From Volvox africanus (lineage: Eukaryota; Chlorophyta; Chlorophyceae; Chlamydomonadales; Volvocaceae): DNA of 64,000 nt. How positions within the stretch are numbered: the first letter of the stretch is position 1; each line of letters begins with the position of its first letter. A program made the translations under genes and the position numbers. This document shows positions 11,424 to 23,747 of this stretch, one piece after another. The stretch covers positions 62,001 to 126,000 of the forward strand of contig BSDZ01000080.1 in NCBI GenBank assembly GCA_030268105.1. The letters run 5' to 3'. The notes below the pieces were generated by a model, which saw only the letters and a program-made list of their open reading frames with translations, ran no database searches and was not told the origin of the DNA.

Positions 11424-11487
11424 CTGTGTTGTGGTGTAGCACAGATGCAGAGCACAGATGTGGTATGTGAAGGGGTATGTGAAGGGC
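10618..11487. repeat. TATA/TG microsatellite-rich segment of unit 1
   Basis: It begins with GCCATGT and GCTAGT short tandem runs (10628-10698), then AT-rich DNA with many TATA and CATATG motifs, (TG)n near 11014-11037, and a (TA)n-(TG)n tract near 11388-11422. No gene is recognised. Copies lie at 19635-20504 and 28900-29769. Confidence 0.75.
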
Positions 11488-11506
11488 AGAGCATATGATA
11501 TGCTCT
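11488..11506. repeat. 19-bp near-perfect palindrome
   Basis: Arms AGAGCATAT and ATATGCTCT flank a single G. A further AGAGCATATGATG copy follows at 11511. Identical copies lie at 20505-20523 and 29770-29788. Confidence 0.75.
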
Positions 11507-12039
11507 GGGTAGAGCATATGATGATGGGTGTGTGCTGTGGATGATGCTCTGTTGTCTGTTGTATTAACCCTATGATGATATGATCCGTCCCATTACAGGA
11601 GAGGAGCCCCTTGTAGTCTGTTGTGTAGAGTATTGTATAGTATTAGTGTAAATTTTGTGTGTGAAGTGTATCTATCTATACCCTGTGCCTCTACTCTACT
11701 GTAAAGAGTCCACAAAAGAGACCACAAAAGCGTGTGTCATTGTTGGACACAGTGTCTGTCATTGTTGGATCACAGAGGTCAGCAGAGCTTAAAAAAATGA
11801 TCAAAATATGAGAGATATAGCCCCCAAAGGAGAAGGAGAAGAGAGATATAGCCTAGCACAGGATATATATATATATAATAATACAGCAGGCGTGTCTTCT
11901 GTCCAATTTCTGTCTCGTCCAATCGTCCAAACCCTATCTATCAAGCAAAGGCAAGGCAAGCAAAGGCAAGGCCAGGAAAATAAACTAAGGTAAAAAATTG
12001 AGTGAGAAGTCGCCCGAAAAAGAGTGAGAAAAAAAATTT
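11507..12039. other. Non-coding part of unit 1, nothing recognised
   Basis: This stretch holds short direct repeats (GTGTCATTGTTGGA twice near 11735-11770, GAGAGATATAGCC twice near 11809-11852) and AGGCAAGGCAAGC runs near 11948-11975. There is no gene-like frame or RNA gene that I can support. Copies are in units 2 and 3. Confidence 0.6.
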
Positions 12040-12138
12040 CCGGGGGCCTGGCCGGCCCCCGGGCCCCCCGCGGAGGGGGGGTGGGGGAGTGAACCTTAGT
12101 GGGTTAGTGGGTACACAGGTACGTGTACACCTGTGTAC
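12040..12138. repeat. Hairpin cluster in unit 1
   Basis: A perfect 9-bp stem CCGGGGGCC/GGCCCCCGG (12040-12062) with a 5-nt loop follows a run of A and T. A CCCCCC/GGGGGG stem follows at 12064-12081. A perfect 10-bp stem GTACACAGGT/ACCTGTGTAC spans 12111-12138 with an 8-nt loop. Copies lie at 21057-21155 and 30322-30420. A role as replication barrier, origin or transcription end is conceivable but not shown. Confidence 0.75.
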
Positions 12139-12193
12139 GTGTGTTCGTACGATGAGGGGTTCGGAGCTTGGTTTCGGAGCTTGGTCTCCCCTT

Positions 12194-12224
12194 CCCCCCG
12201 GCCCCCGCCCCCGCCCCCGCCCCC
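12194..12224 (-). repeat. G-quadruplex-type motif (minus strand)
   Basis: Five C-runs of four or more, separated by single G or GG, give consecutive G-runs with 1-2-nt loops on the minus strand. This fits the usual G-quadruplex pattern. It follows two direct repeats of TTCGGAGCTTGG at 12157-12184. Copies lie at 21211-21241 and 30476-30506. Confidence 0.75.
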
Positions 12225-12772
12225 TCGGCCGGCTGCGGCCCGACACTGGCACTGGGACTGGGCAAAAGGTACATCTCCTTCCTCTCATCATCCCATGTTG
12301 CCCCGGAACCTATCCCACTTCCGCCGACCAGCCGCGCATCTGATGTGCGACCGAGTCCGGGTAGGATCGAACCCACGACGCTGGGATGAATTTTAAACTG
12401 ACTCCACACCACACCTAGCTCAACCATGCACACACGCGCCACAACACCACACCACGCCATGACCTTACAGTATATTTACTATAATAAATATATATGACTA
12501 TATAAAAATCCCTAAACCCAACGGAAGGTCTCGCAGTCCTTCCATGATTTTGTAGGTTCCCGAGTGCGAAACCGTAGGGAATCATCATCACTTATGGCGC
12601 GCATATGATGGACATCCATCGGTCTCACGCCATAAACCCAAATAGCACACATTTGGGGTATTATATATATGCTGTACACCATCTGTCTGTGCTGTCCCTT
12701 ACTACATACATTCGGTGATTGTGTGGGCTCACAGAGCATGCATGTTTCATGAACAGCACACATGCATAACAC
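12225..12772. other. End part of unit 1, no gene
   Basis: This is mixed sequence between the C-rich motif and the next unit. A tRNA B-box-like element on the minus strand (GGTTCGATCC, 12364-12373) is present without a convincing tRNA fold. The last 57 bp (12716-12772) reappear in the 429-bp duplication at 32362 and 32791. Confidence 0.6.
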
Positions 12773-14730
12773 TACTAGTTTTTTTACACATTCGCTGCAA
12801 TTGTCAGATATTTATAGTATGGTATATAGCACACATTTTATCACTAATTGTAGGATTTTGTTGTCACGCCGCCATCTTTTGTGCCGCCGCAACAAAGTGC
12901 CACCCACAAGTAAGTCAAGCATTAGACATCCTCATTCTTACTTATATATTGTTAACAAAATCGTTGAATGCTAAATTGACGCCGCAGGAAAAGCTTCGTG
13001 TATTGGTGCGTCGCCATGGAGAGCATCAGAGGCGTCACGTCTCTGACGAGACGGCGAAATCGGTCTCTACACTGCGTCGACAAGGTAAAAGTGGGACACA
13101 GTGGATGTAGTGATGCGTGAAGGGACTGGGTCGACGTGGTGGCGTTGTGTTGTGGCGGCGCACTGGGATTGAGAATGGCGGCGGGACTCATAGCTATACG
13201 GGCTGCATGTAAAAAGAGGATCTAATAGTATTATGATGATGACAATAGTATGATAATCTATCCAATGAACAAATCTCTGTGCGTTTCCCTTGGGGCTGCT
13301 GCTACCCTGTTCCTCTGCTCGCTCCTTTAGGAATTCACCTCATTTAAGCCGCCATGGGCTTAACTTGGAAAGGGCTTCTGGTGGTAGTAGTATATTTACC
13401 GCTCCGTCCGTCGTAGCAACGCTGTTGTGGTTGCAGCTTCAGCCCACAGCTCTGATGCCTCGCCTGAAGGGATTTCTGGTGAGGAGGGGAGAGTGGCACG
13501 TAGGCGTGTGGGGTGTGTGGAGGGATCGGAGGATGGACGCAGGGAGGCTGACGCAGGGAGGCTGACGCAGTGGTGGTGGTGGTGGTCGTGGTGGTCGTCT
13601 TCGTCTCCTGTGTCTTCTTCTTCGACGTGGTGGTCGTCATTGTGGTGGTGGTGGTGGTGGCGGGCGAAGGGGTGACGGGTCTGTGTGTGTGTGGGGGGGT
13701 GAGGGACCGGGATTAGGCTGCAGGAGTGATATGAAACACGTGTGGTGGTGGAGGGGTCATTTGTTCAAGTTGAAAGGGATATTGCCGTACCGTGTTGATG
13801 TGCTTTGTGCCCCGGCATGTAAACATATGAACGTGTGTTTGTTCTTCGTGTTGTCTTTCCATGCTGTTTGTAGGAACACAGGGGAGACGCAGCAGCACAT
13901 GCCCAGGTGAGGAAAAGGGGGGGGGACAACATACTGGAACGGGGGTAATCTGCGGGAATACTTCAAGGTACATAATACATATGCATGTCAAGGGGCTACT
14001 CGTAGTGCGGGGTTTGCACACGGGCGTGTGGGGTGTTGGGGGGAGTGTGGACCGAAGCCCTCAGCACCACCTCTTGTCGTCTTCTTTGGGGATGTGGGCC
14101 GCATGGCCCATTCCGCAGTGTCATAGGTCCACCAAGGGAAGGGGGGAGGGAGATGAACGGGGGGAGGGGGGAAGGAGACGATCAGGGATAGTGGGTAGGG
14201 AGACGATCAGGGGGACAGGGTAAGGAAACGAACAGGCGGACGGGGTAAGAAGACGAACATGGAAGAGGGTAGGGAGACGAACAGGGGAGGGGGTAGGGAG
14301 ACAAACAGGGGGAAGGGGTAGGGAGACGAACAGGGGGAGGGGGGAGAGAGACGAACAGGGGGACGGGGTAAGGAGACGAACAGGGGGAGGGAGGAGGGAG
14401 ACAATCAGGGGGAGGGGGGAAGGGAAACGAACAGGGGGAGGGGGGAGGGAGACGAACAGTTGGACGGGGAAGGGAGACGCACAGGGGGAGGGGGGAGGGA
14501 GACGAACAGGGGGAGGGGGTAGGGAGACGAACAGGGCGAGGGGGGAGGGAGACGAACAGGTTGACGGGGTAAGGAGACGAACAGGGGGAGGGGGTAGGGA
14601 GACGAACAGAAAGAGGGGCTTGGGGGGAAAGAGACATACAGGGGGACAGGGTAAGGAGACGAACAGGGGGACGGGGGGTAGGGAGACGAACAGTTGGACG
14701 GGGAAGGGAGACGAACAAGGGAAGGGGGGA

Positions 14731-17447
14731 GGTCTGTCGGTCTGTCCCTCTGTCGGTCTGTCCCTCTGTCGGTCTGTCCCTCTGTCGGTCTGTCCCCCAG
14801 TTGGTCTGTCCCCCAGTTGGTCTGTCCCCCAGTTGGTCTGTCCCCCAGTTGGTCTGTCCCCCAGTTGGTCTGTCCCCCAGTTGGTCTGTCCCCCAGTTGG
14901 TCTGTCCCCCAGTTGGTCTGTCCCCCAGTTGGTCTGTCCCCCAGTTGGTCTGTCCCCCAGTTGGTCTGTCCCCCAGTTGGTCTGTCCCCCAGTTGGTCTG
15001 TCCCCCAGTTGGTCTGTCCCCCAGTTGGTCTGTCCCCCAGTTGGTCTGTCCCCCAGTTGGTCTGTCCCCCAGTTGGTCTGTCCCCCAGTTGGTCTGTCCC
15101 CCAGTTGGTCTGTCCCCCAGTTGGTCTGTCCCCCAGTTGGTCTGTCCCCCAGTTGGTCTGTCCCCCAGTTGGTCTGTCCCCCAGTTGGTCTGTCCCCCAG
15201 TTGGTCTGTCCCCCAGTTGGTCTGTCCCCCAGTTGGTCTGTCCCCCAGTTGGTCTGTCCCCCAGTTGGTCTGTCCCCCAGTTGGTCTGTCCCCCAGTTGG
15301 TCTGTCCCCCAGTTGGTCTGTCCCCCAGTTGGTCTGTCCCCCAGTTGGTCTGTCCCCCAGTTGGTCTGTCCCCCAGTTGGTCTGTCCCCCAGTTGGTCTG
15401 TCCCCCAGTTGGTCTGTCCCCCAGTTGGTCTGTCCCCCAGTTGGTCTGTCCCCCAGTTGGTCTGTCCCCCAGTTGGTCTGTCCCCCAGTTGGTCTGTCCC
15501 CCAGTTGGTCTGTCCCCCAGTTGGTCTGTCCCCCAGTTGGTCTGTCCCCCAGTTGGTCTGTCCCCCAGTTGGTCTGTCCCGCTGTCGGTCTGTCCCCCAG
15601 TTGGTCTGTCCCCCAGTTGGTCTGTCCCCCAGTTGGTCTGTCCCCCAGTTGGTCTGTCCCCCTGATGGTCTGTCCCCCAGTTGGTCTGTCCCCCAGTTGG
15701 TCTGTCCCCCAGTTGGTCTGTCCCCCAGTTGGTCTGTCCCCCAGTTGGTCTGTCCCCCAGTTGGTCTGTCCCCCAGTTGGTCTGTCCCCCAGTTGGTCTG
15801 TCCCCCAGTTGGTCTGTCCCCCAGTTGGTCTGTCCCCCAGTTGGTCTGTCCCCCAGTTGGTCTGTCCCCCAGTTGGTCTGTCCCCCAGTTGGTCTGTCCC
15901 CCAGTTGGTCTGTCCCCCAGTTGGTCTGTCCCCCAGTTGGTCTGTCCCCCAGTTGGTCTGTCCCCCAGTTGGTCTGTCCCCCAGTTGGTCTGTCCCCCAG
16001 TTGGTCTGTCCCCCAGTTGGTCTGTCCCCCAGTTGGTTTGTCCCCCCGTCGGTCTGTGCCCCCGTCGGTCTGTGCCCCCGTCGGTCTGTGCCCCCGTCGG
16101 TCTGTGCCCCCGTCGGTCTGTGCCCCCGTCGGTCTGTGCCCCCGTCGGTCTGTCCCTATGTCGGTCTGTCCCTATGTCGGTCTGTCCCCCAGTTGGTCTG
16201 TCCCCCAGTTGGTCTGTCCCCCTGTGGGTCTGTCCCCCTGTGGGTCTGTCCCCCTGTGGGTCTGTCCCCCTGTGGGTCTGTCCCTCTGTGGGTCTGTCCC
16301 TCTGTGGGTCTGTCCCTCTGTGGGTCTGTCCCTCTGTGGGTCTGTCCCTCTGTGGGTCTGTCCCTCTGTCGGTCTGTCCCTCTGTCGGTCTGTCCCTCTG
16401 TCGGTCTGTCCCTCTGTCGGTCTGTCCCTCTGTCGGTCTGTCCCTCTGTCGGTCTGTCCCTCTGTCGGTCTGTCCCTCTGTCGGTCTGTCCCTCTGTCGG
16501 TCTGTCCCTCTGTTGGTCTGTCCCCCAGTCGGTCTGTCCCCCAGTTGGTCTGTCCCCCAGTTGGTCTGTCCCCCTGATGGTCTGTCCCCCAGTTGGTCTG
16601 TCCCTCTGTCGGTCTGTCCCCCAGTTGGTCTGTCCCCCAGTTGGTCTGTCCCCCAGTTGGTCTGTCCCTATGTCGGTCTGTCCCTATGTCGGTCTGTCCC
16701 TATGTCGGTCTGTCCCCCAGTTGGTCTGTCCCCCAGTTGGTCTGTCCCCCAGTTGGTCTGTCCCCCAGTTGGTCTGTCCCCCAGTTGGTCTGTCCCCCAG
16801 TTGGTCTGTCCCCCAGTTGGTCTGTCCCCCAGTTGGTCTGTCCCCCAGTTGGTCTGTCCCCCAGTTGGTCTGTCCCCCAGTTGGTCTGTCCCCCAGTTGG
16901 TCTGTCCCGCTGTCGGTCTGTCCCTCTGTCGGTCTGTCCCCCAGTTGGTCTGTCCCCCAGTTGGTTTGTCCCCCCGTCGGTCTGTGCCCCCGTCGGTCTG
17001 TGCCCCCGTCGGTCTGTGCCCCCGTCGGTCTGTGCCCCCGTCGGTCTGTGCCCCCGTCGGTCTGTGCCCCCGTCGGTCTGTGCCCCCGTCGGTCTGTGCC
17101 CCCGTCGGTCTGTGCCCCCGTCGGTCTGTGCCCCCGTCGGTCTGTTCCCCCGTCGGTCTGTGCCCCCGTCGGTCTGTCCCCCCGTCGGTCTGTGCCCCCT
17201 TCGGTCTGTCCCCCCGTCGGTCTGTGCCCCCGTCGGTCTGTGCGCCCGTCGGTCTGTCCCCCCGTCGGTCTGTCCCCCCGTCGGTCTGTGCCCCCGTCGG
17301 TCTGTGCCCCCGTCGGTCTGTGCCCCCGTCGGTCTGTGCCCCCGTCGGTCTGTGCCCCCGTCGGTCTGTGCCCCCGTCGGTCTGTGCCCCCGTCGGTCTG
17401 TGCCCCCGTCGGTCTGTGCCCCCGTCGGTCTGTGCCCCCGTCGGTCT
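14731..17447. repeat. 16-bp minisatellite array, unit 2
   Basis: The block order of variants matches unit 1, but the array is 21 bp shorter: it lacks one 16-bp copy and the 5-bp GAGTT slip. Confidence 0.95.
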
Positions 17448-17885
17448 TGGTGGTATTGGTTTAGTAGTGACGGCTCGAGATTAGGGTACAGGAATGATAT
17501 GAATCTTGATATGTGTTTGGAGGGGGTTCTTGTTAGGGATATTGCATTACCATGAACATATGTTTTGTGCCCCGGCATGGAGGCATATCAACGTGTGTTT
17601 GTTCTTCGTGTTGTCTTTCCTTGCTGTTTGTAGGAATACAGGGGAGACGCAGCAGCACATGCCCAGGTGAGAAGGGGGGAAACAGCAGAACGAAACAGGG
17701 GTAGTCGGCGGGTATAGATTTATATAACATGAGCCCTAAGCACCACCTCTTGTCGTCTTCTTTGGGGATGTGAGCCGCATGGCCCATTCCGCAGTGTCAT
17801 AGGTACACCAAGGGATGGGGGGAGGGGGAGAGATGCAGTAGGGGCGAGGTCGTGGTGGTGGAGGTGGTTGTCGTTGTGTTGTTGA

Positions 17886-19634
17886 GGTGTTGTGGTGCTG
17901 TCGGTCGATTATGCAGTCGGCTGGTCATCCTGTCGGTTGTGGTGCTGTCAGTCAGTACCTGTGTCGGTTGTGGTGCTGTCAGCTGGTCATCCTGTCGGTT
18001 GTGGTGCTGTCAGTTGGTCATGCTGTCGGTTGTGGTGCTGTCAGCTGGTCATCCTGTCGGTTGTGGTGCTGTCGGTCTGTCCTTCTGTCGGTTGTGGTGC
18101 TGTCAGTCAGTCCTTGTGTCGGTTGTGGTGCTGTCAGCTGGTCATCCTGTCGGTTGTGGTGCTGTCAGTCAGTCCTTGTGTCGGTTGTGGTGCTGTCAGT
18201 TGGTCATGGTGTCGGTTGTGGTGCTGCCGGTTGGTCATCCTGTCGGTTGTGGTGCTGCCGGTTGGTCATCCTTTTGGTTGTGGTGCTGTCAGTCAGTCCT
18301 TCTGTCGGTTGTGGTGCTGTCAGTCAGTCCTTGTGTTGGTTGTGGTGCTGTCAGCTGGTCATCCTGTCGGTTGTGGTGCTGTCAGTTGGTCATGCTGTCG
18401 GTTGTGGTGCTGTCAGTCAGTCCTTGTGTCGGTTGTGGTGCTGTCAGCTGGTCATCCTGTCGGTTGTGGTGCTGTCGGTCAGTCCTTCTGCTGGTTGTGG
18501 TGCTGTCAGTCGGTCATCCCTTCGGTTGTGGTGCTGTCAGTTGGTCATCCTGTCGGTTGTGGTGCTGTCGGTCGGTCATCCTGTCGGTTGTGGTGCTGTC
18601 AGTTGGTCATCCTGTCGGTTGTGGTGCTGTCGGTCAGACCTTGTGTCGGTTGTGGTGCTGTCAGTTGGTCATCCTGTCGGTTGTGGTGCTGCCGGTTGGT
18701 CATCCTGTCGGTTGTGGTGCTGTCAGTCAGTCCTTGTGTCGGTTGTGGTGCTGTCAGTTGGTCATGCTGTCGGTTGTGGTGCTGTCAGTCAGTCCTTGTG
18801 TCGGTTGTGGTGCTGTCAGCTGGTCATCCTGTCGGTTGTGGTGCTGCCGGTTGGTCATCCTGTCGGTTGTGGTGCTGCCGGTTGGTCATCCTGTCGGTTG
18901 TGGTGCTGTCAGTTGGTCATGCTGTCGGTTGTGGTGCTGTCGGTCAGTCCTTGTGTCGGTTGTGGTGCTGTCAGTTGGTCATCCTGTCGGTTGTGGTGCT
19001 GTCGGTCAGACCTTGTGTCGGTTGTGGTGCTGTCAGTTGGTCATCCTGTCGGTTGTTGTGCTGCCGGTTGGTCATCCTGTCGGTTGTGGTGCTGTCAGTT
19101 GGTCATGCTGTCGGTTGTGGTGCTGTCAGTCAGTCCTTGTGTCGGTTGTGGTGCTGTCAGTTGGTCATGCTGTCGGTTGTGGTGCTGTCAGTCAGTCCTT
19201 GTGTCGGTTGTGGTGCTGTCAGCTGGTCATCCTGTCGGTTGTGGTGCTGTCGGTCAGTCCTTCTGCTGGTTGTGGTGCTGTCAGTCGGTCATCCCTTCGG
19301 TTGTGGTGCTGTCAGTTGGTCATCCTGTCGGTTGTGGTGCTGTCGGTCGGTCATCCTGTCGGTTGTGGTGCTGTCAGTTGGTCATCCTGTCGGTTGTGGT
19401 GCTGTCGGTCAGACCTTGTGTCGGTTGTGGTGCTGTCAGTTGGTCATCCTGTCGGTTGTGGTGCTGCCGGTTGGTCATCCTGTCGGTTGTGGTGCTGTCA
19501 GTCAGTCCTTGTGTCGGTTGTGGTGCTGTCAGTTGGTCATGCTGTCGGTTGTGGTGCTGTCAGTCAGTCCTTGTGTCGGTTGTGGTGCTGTCAGCTGGTC
19601 ATCCTGTCGGTTGTGGTGCTGTCAGTTGGTCATG
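17886..19634. repeat. 31-bp minisatellite array, unit 2 (8 copies fewer)
   Basis: This is the same array as in unit 1 but 248 bp (8 x 31) shorter, consistent with a register-preserving deletion by unequal exchange or replication slippage. Confidence 0.95.
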
Positions 19635-20406
19635 GGTTGTCCCTTGTGCCATGTGCCATGTGCCATGTGTCATGTGTTTTGTGCTAGTGCTTGTGCTAGT
19701 GCTAGTGCTAGTGCTTAGGGTTTGCTTGCTCTTCCGCTTCTGTGCCTCCTCTGTTTAAAGTAATAATATAGCCCTCTTTTGTTTCTGCTGAGATGTATAT
19801 ATATGAATATAATATAATATACAAATGCATATATGGCTGCGCAGGTGTACACAACATATGGATAACGGCATGGCCTACATATGACCCATTGATATGTTAT
19901 ATATTGTTGCATACTACAAGATTTTGTTGTGGAGGCGGAGCGTTTTAGGGTTGCAATATGGGTGGCTGCATATTAGGTGGCTGCACGAGTGTATGTGTGT
20001 GGGTGAGAGTGTATTCGTTGAGGGTGTGTGTGTGTGTGTGTTTGCGGGTGTGTGTTCGTGGGCCGCACACTGCGGCAGAAGAGGAGCAGAAGAGGAGAAA
20101 AGGAGGGGAAGGAGAGGGCGTGTGGCATAGGACGTGTGACGTGTAGGACATCAGACACACAAGCATAATATATATAAAAGCATATATAGCATATGATGTG
20201 TATAAACCTGTATGTGTGCACACATACACATATCCTATTTTATGCATATGCATATGTGTATTTTATGTGGAGAGGGCGGAGGAGGGTGTGGACATGTGTG
20301 TATAAAATGTATGTATGAGCACGGCAGAGGGGGCACACTATGTGACTATGACGAGGCACACTATATGTGACTGTGGTGGTGAGAGACACACACATATATA
20401 TGACTG

Positions 20407-20440
<34 letters not shown>

Positions 20441-23400
20441 CTGTGTTGTGGTGTAGCACAGATGCAGAGCACAGATGTGGTATGTGAAGGGGTATGTGAA
20501 GGGCAGAGCATATGATATGCTCTGGGTAGAGCATATGATGATGGGTGTGTGCTGTGGATGATGCTCTGTTGTCTGTTGTATTAACCCTATGATGATATGA
20601 TCCGTCCCATTACAGGAGAGGAGCCCCTTGTAGTCTGTTGTGTAGAGTATTGTATAGTATTAGTGTAAATTTTGTGTGTGAAGTGTATCTATCTATACCC
20701 TGTGCCTCTACTCTACTGTAAAGAGTCCACAAAAGAGACCACAAAAGCGTGTGTCATTGTTGGACACAGTGTCTGTCATTGTTGGATCACAGAGGTCAGC
20801 AGAGCTTAAAAAAATGATCAAAATATGAGAGATATAGCCCCCAAAGGAGAAGGAGAAGAGAGATATAGCCTAGCACAGGATATATATATATATAATAATA
20901 CAGCAGGCGTGTCTTCTGTCCAATTTCTGTCTCGTCCAATCGTCCAAACCCTATCTATCAAGCAAAGGCAAGGCAAGCAAAGGCAAGGCCAGGAAAATAA
21001 ACTAAGGTAAAAAATTGAGTGAGAAGTCGCCCGAAAAAGAGTGAGAAAAAAAATTTCCGGGGGCCTGGCCGGCCCCCGGGCCCCCCGCGGAGGGGGGGTG
21101 GGGGAGTGAACCTTAGTGGGTTAGTGGGTACACAGGTACGTGTACACCTGTGTACGTGTGTTCGTACGATGAGGGGTTCGGAGCTTGGTTTCGGAGCTTG
21201 GTCTCCCCTTCCCCCCGGCCCCCGCCCCCGCCCCCGCCCCCTCGGCCGGCTGCGGCCCGACACTGGCACTGGGACTGGGCAAAAGGTACATCTCCTTCCT
21301 CTCATCATCCCATGTTGCCCCGGAACCTATCCCACTTCCGCCGACCAGCCGCGCATCTGATGTGCGACCGAGTCCGGGTAGGATCGAACCCACGACGCTG
21401 GGATGAATTTTAAACTGACTCCACACCACACCTAGCTCAACCATGCACACACGCGCCACAACACCACACCACGCCATGACCTTACAGTATATTTACTATA
21501 ATAAATATATATGACTATATAAAAATCCCTAAACCCAACGGAAGGTCTCGCAGTCCTTCCATGATTTTGTAGGTTCCCGAGTGCGAAACCGTAGGGAATC
21601 ATCATCACTTATGGCGCGCATATGATGGACATCCATCGGTCTCACGCCATAAACCCAAATAGCACACATTTGGGGTATTATATATATGCTGTACACCATC
21701 TGTCTGTGCTGTCCCTTACTACATACATTCGGTGATTGTGTGGGCTCACAGAGCATGCATGTTTCATGAACAGCACACATGCATAACACTACTAGTTTTT
21801 TTACACATTCGCTGCAATTGTCAGATATTTATAGTATGGTATATAGCACACATTTTATCACTAATTGTAGGATTTTGTTGTCACGCCGCCATCTTTTGTG
21901 CCGCCGCAACAAAGTGCCACCCACAAGTAAGTCAAGCATTAGACATCCTCATTCTTACTTATATATTGTTAACAAAATCGTTGAATGCTAAATTGACGCC
22001 GCAGGAAAAGCTTCGTGTATTGGTGCGTCGCCATGGAGAGCATCAGAGGCGTCACGTCTCTGACGAGACGGCGAAATCGGTCTCTACACTGCGTCGACAA
22101 GGTAAAAGTGGGACACAGTGGATGTAGTGATGCGTGAAGGGACTGGGTCGACGTGGTGGCGTTGTGTTGTGGCGGCGCACTGGGATTGAGAATGGCGGCG
22201 GGACTCATAGCTATACGGGCTGCATGTAAAAAGAGGATCTAATAGTATTATGATGATGACAATAGTATGATAATCTATCCAATGAACAAATCTCTGTGCG
22301 TTTCCCTTGGGGCTGCTGCTACCCTGTTCCTCTGCTCGCTCCTTTAGGAATTCACCTCATTTAAGCCGCCATGGGCTTAACTTGGAAAGGGCTTCTGGTG
22401 GTAGTAGTATATTTACCGCTCCGTCCGTCGTAGCAACGCTGTTGTGGTTGCAGCTTCAGCCCACAGCTCTGATGCCTCGCCTGAAGGGATTTCTGGTGAG
22501 GAGGGGAGAGTGGCACGTAGGCGTGTGGGGTGTGTGGAGGGATCGGAGGATGGACGCAGGGAGGCTGACGCAGGGAGGCTGACGCAGTGGTGGTGGTGGT
22601 GGTCGTGGTGGTCGTCTTCGTCTCCTGTGTCTTCTTCTTCGACGTGGTGGTCGTCATTGTGGTGGTGGTGGTGGTGGCGGGCGAAGGGGTGACGGGTCTG
22701 TGTGTGTGTGGGGGGGTGAGGGACCGGGATTAGGCTGCAGGAGTGATATGAAACACGTGTGGTGGTGGAGGGGTCATTTGTTCAAGTTGAAAGGGATATT
22801 GCCGTACCGTGTTGATGTGCTTTGTGCCCCGGCATGTAAACATATGAACGTGTGTTTGTTCTTCGTGTTGTCTTTCCATGCTGTTTGTAGGAACACAGGG
22901 GAGACGCAGCAGCACATGCCCAGGTGAGGAAAAGGGGGGGGGACAACATACTGGAACGGGGGTAATCTGCGGGAATACTTCAAGGTACATAATACATATG
23001 CATGTCAAGGGGCTACTCGTAGTGCGGGGTTTGCACACGGGCGTGTGGGGTGTTGGGGGGAGTGTGGACCGAAGCCCTCAGCACCACCTCTTGTCGTCTT
23101 CTTTGGGGATGTGGGCCGCATGGCCCATTCCGCAGTGTCATAGGTCCACCAAGGGAAGGGGGGAGGGAGATGAACGGGGGGAGGGGGGAAGGAGACGATC
23201 AGGGATAGTGGGTAGGGAGACGATCAGGGGGACAGGGTAAGGAAACGAACAGGCGGACGGGGTAAGAAGACGAACATGGAAGAGGGTAGGGAGACGAACA
23301 GGGGAGGGGGTAGGGAGACAAACAGGGGGAAGGGGTAGGGAGACGAACAGGGGGAGGGGGGAGAGAGACGAACAGGGGGACGGGGTAAGGAGACGAACAG

Positions 23401-23747
23401 GGGGAGGGAGGAGGGAGACAATCAGGGGGAGGGGGGAAGGGAAACGAACAGGGGGAGGGGGGAGGGAGACGAACAGTTGGACGGGGAAGGGAGACGCACA
23501 GGGGGAGGGGGGAGGGAGACGAACAGGGGGAGGGGGTAGGGAGACGAACAGGGCGAGGGGGGAGGGAGACGAACAGGTTGACGGGGTAAGGAGACGAACA
23601 GGGGGAGGGGGTAGGGAGACGAACAGAAAGAGGGGCTTGGGGGGAAAGAGACATACAGGGGGACAGGGTAAGGAGACGAACAGGGGGACGGGGGGTAGGG
23701 AGACGAACAGTTGGACGGGGAAGGGAGACGAACAAGGGAAGGGGGGA

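Larger units (their letters stand above)
3487..12772. repeat. 9-kb macrosatellite, unit 1 (9286 bp)
   Basis: This is the first complete copy of a head-to-tail repeat. The boundary TACTAGT recurs at 12773, 21790 and 31055. Internal order: exon-like pair (3568-3798), GGT-rich stretch, module A (4424-4854), purine array, 16-bp array, module A' (8213-8555), 31-bp array, TATA/TG-rich DNA, palindrome, hairpin and C-rich cluster, then about 550 bp of mixed sequence. It differs from unit 2 by scattered point changes, by one 16-bp repeat plus 5 bp in the 16-bp array, and by eight extra 31-bp repeats. No protein gene is recognised. Confidence 0.95.
12773..21789. repeat. 9-kb macrosatellite, unit 2 (9017 bp)
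   Basis: This is the second complete copy, in the same orientation and sub-order as unit 1. It is 248 bp shorter than unit 3, which is exactly eight 31-bp repeats missing from the 31-bp array. Its 16-bp array has the same length as in unit 3. It shares with units 3 and 4 several bases that differ from unit 1, so units 2-4 are closer relatives. Confidence 0.95.

Noticed and set aside
12355..12440. tRNA gene or tRNA-derived SINE on the minus strand (B-box GGTTCGATCC)
   Set aside because: The T-arm would have a 6-nt loop and there is no matching acceptor stem or clear anticodon arm. Kept only as a B-box-like motif.
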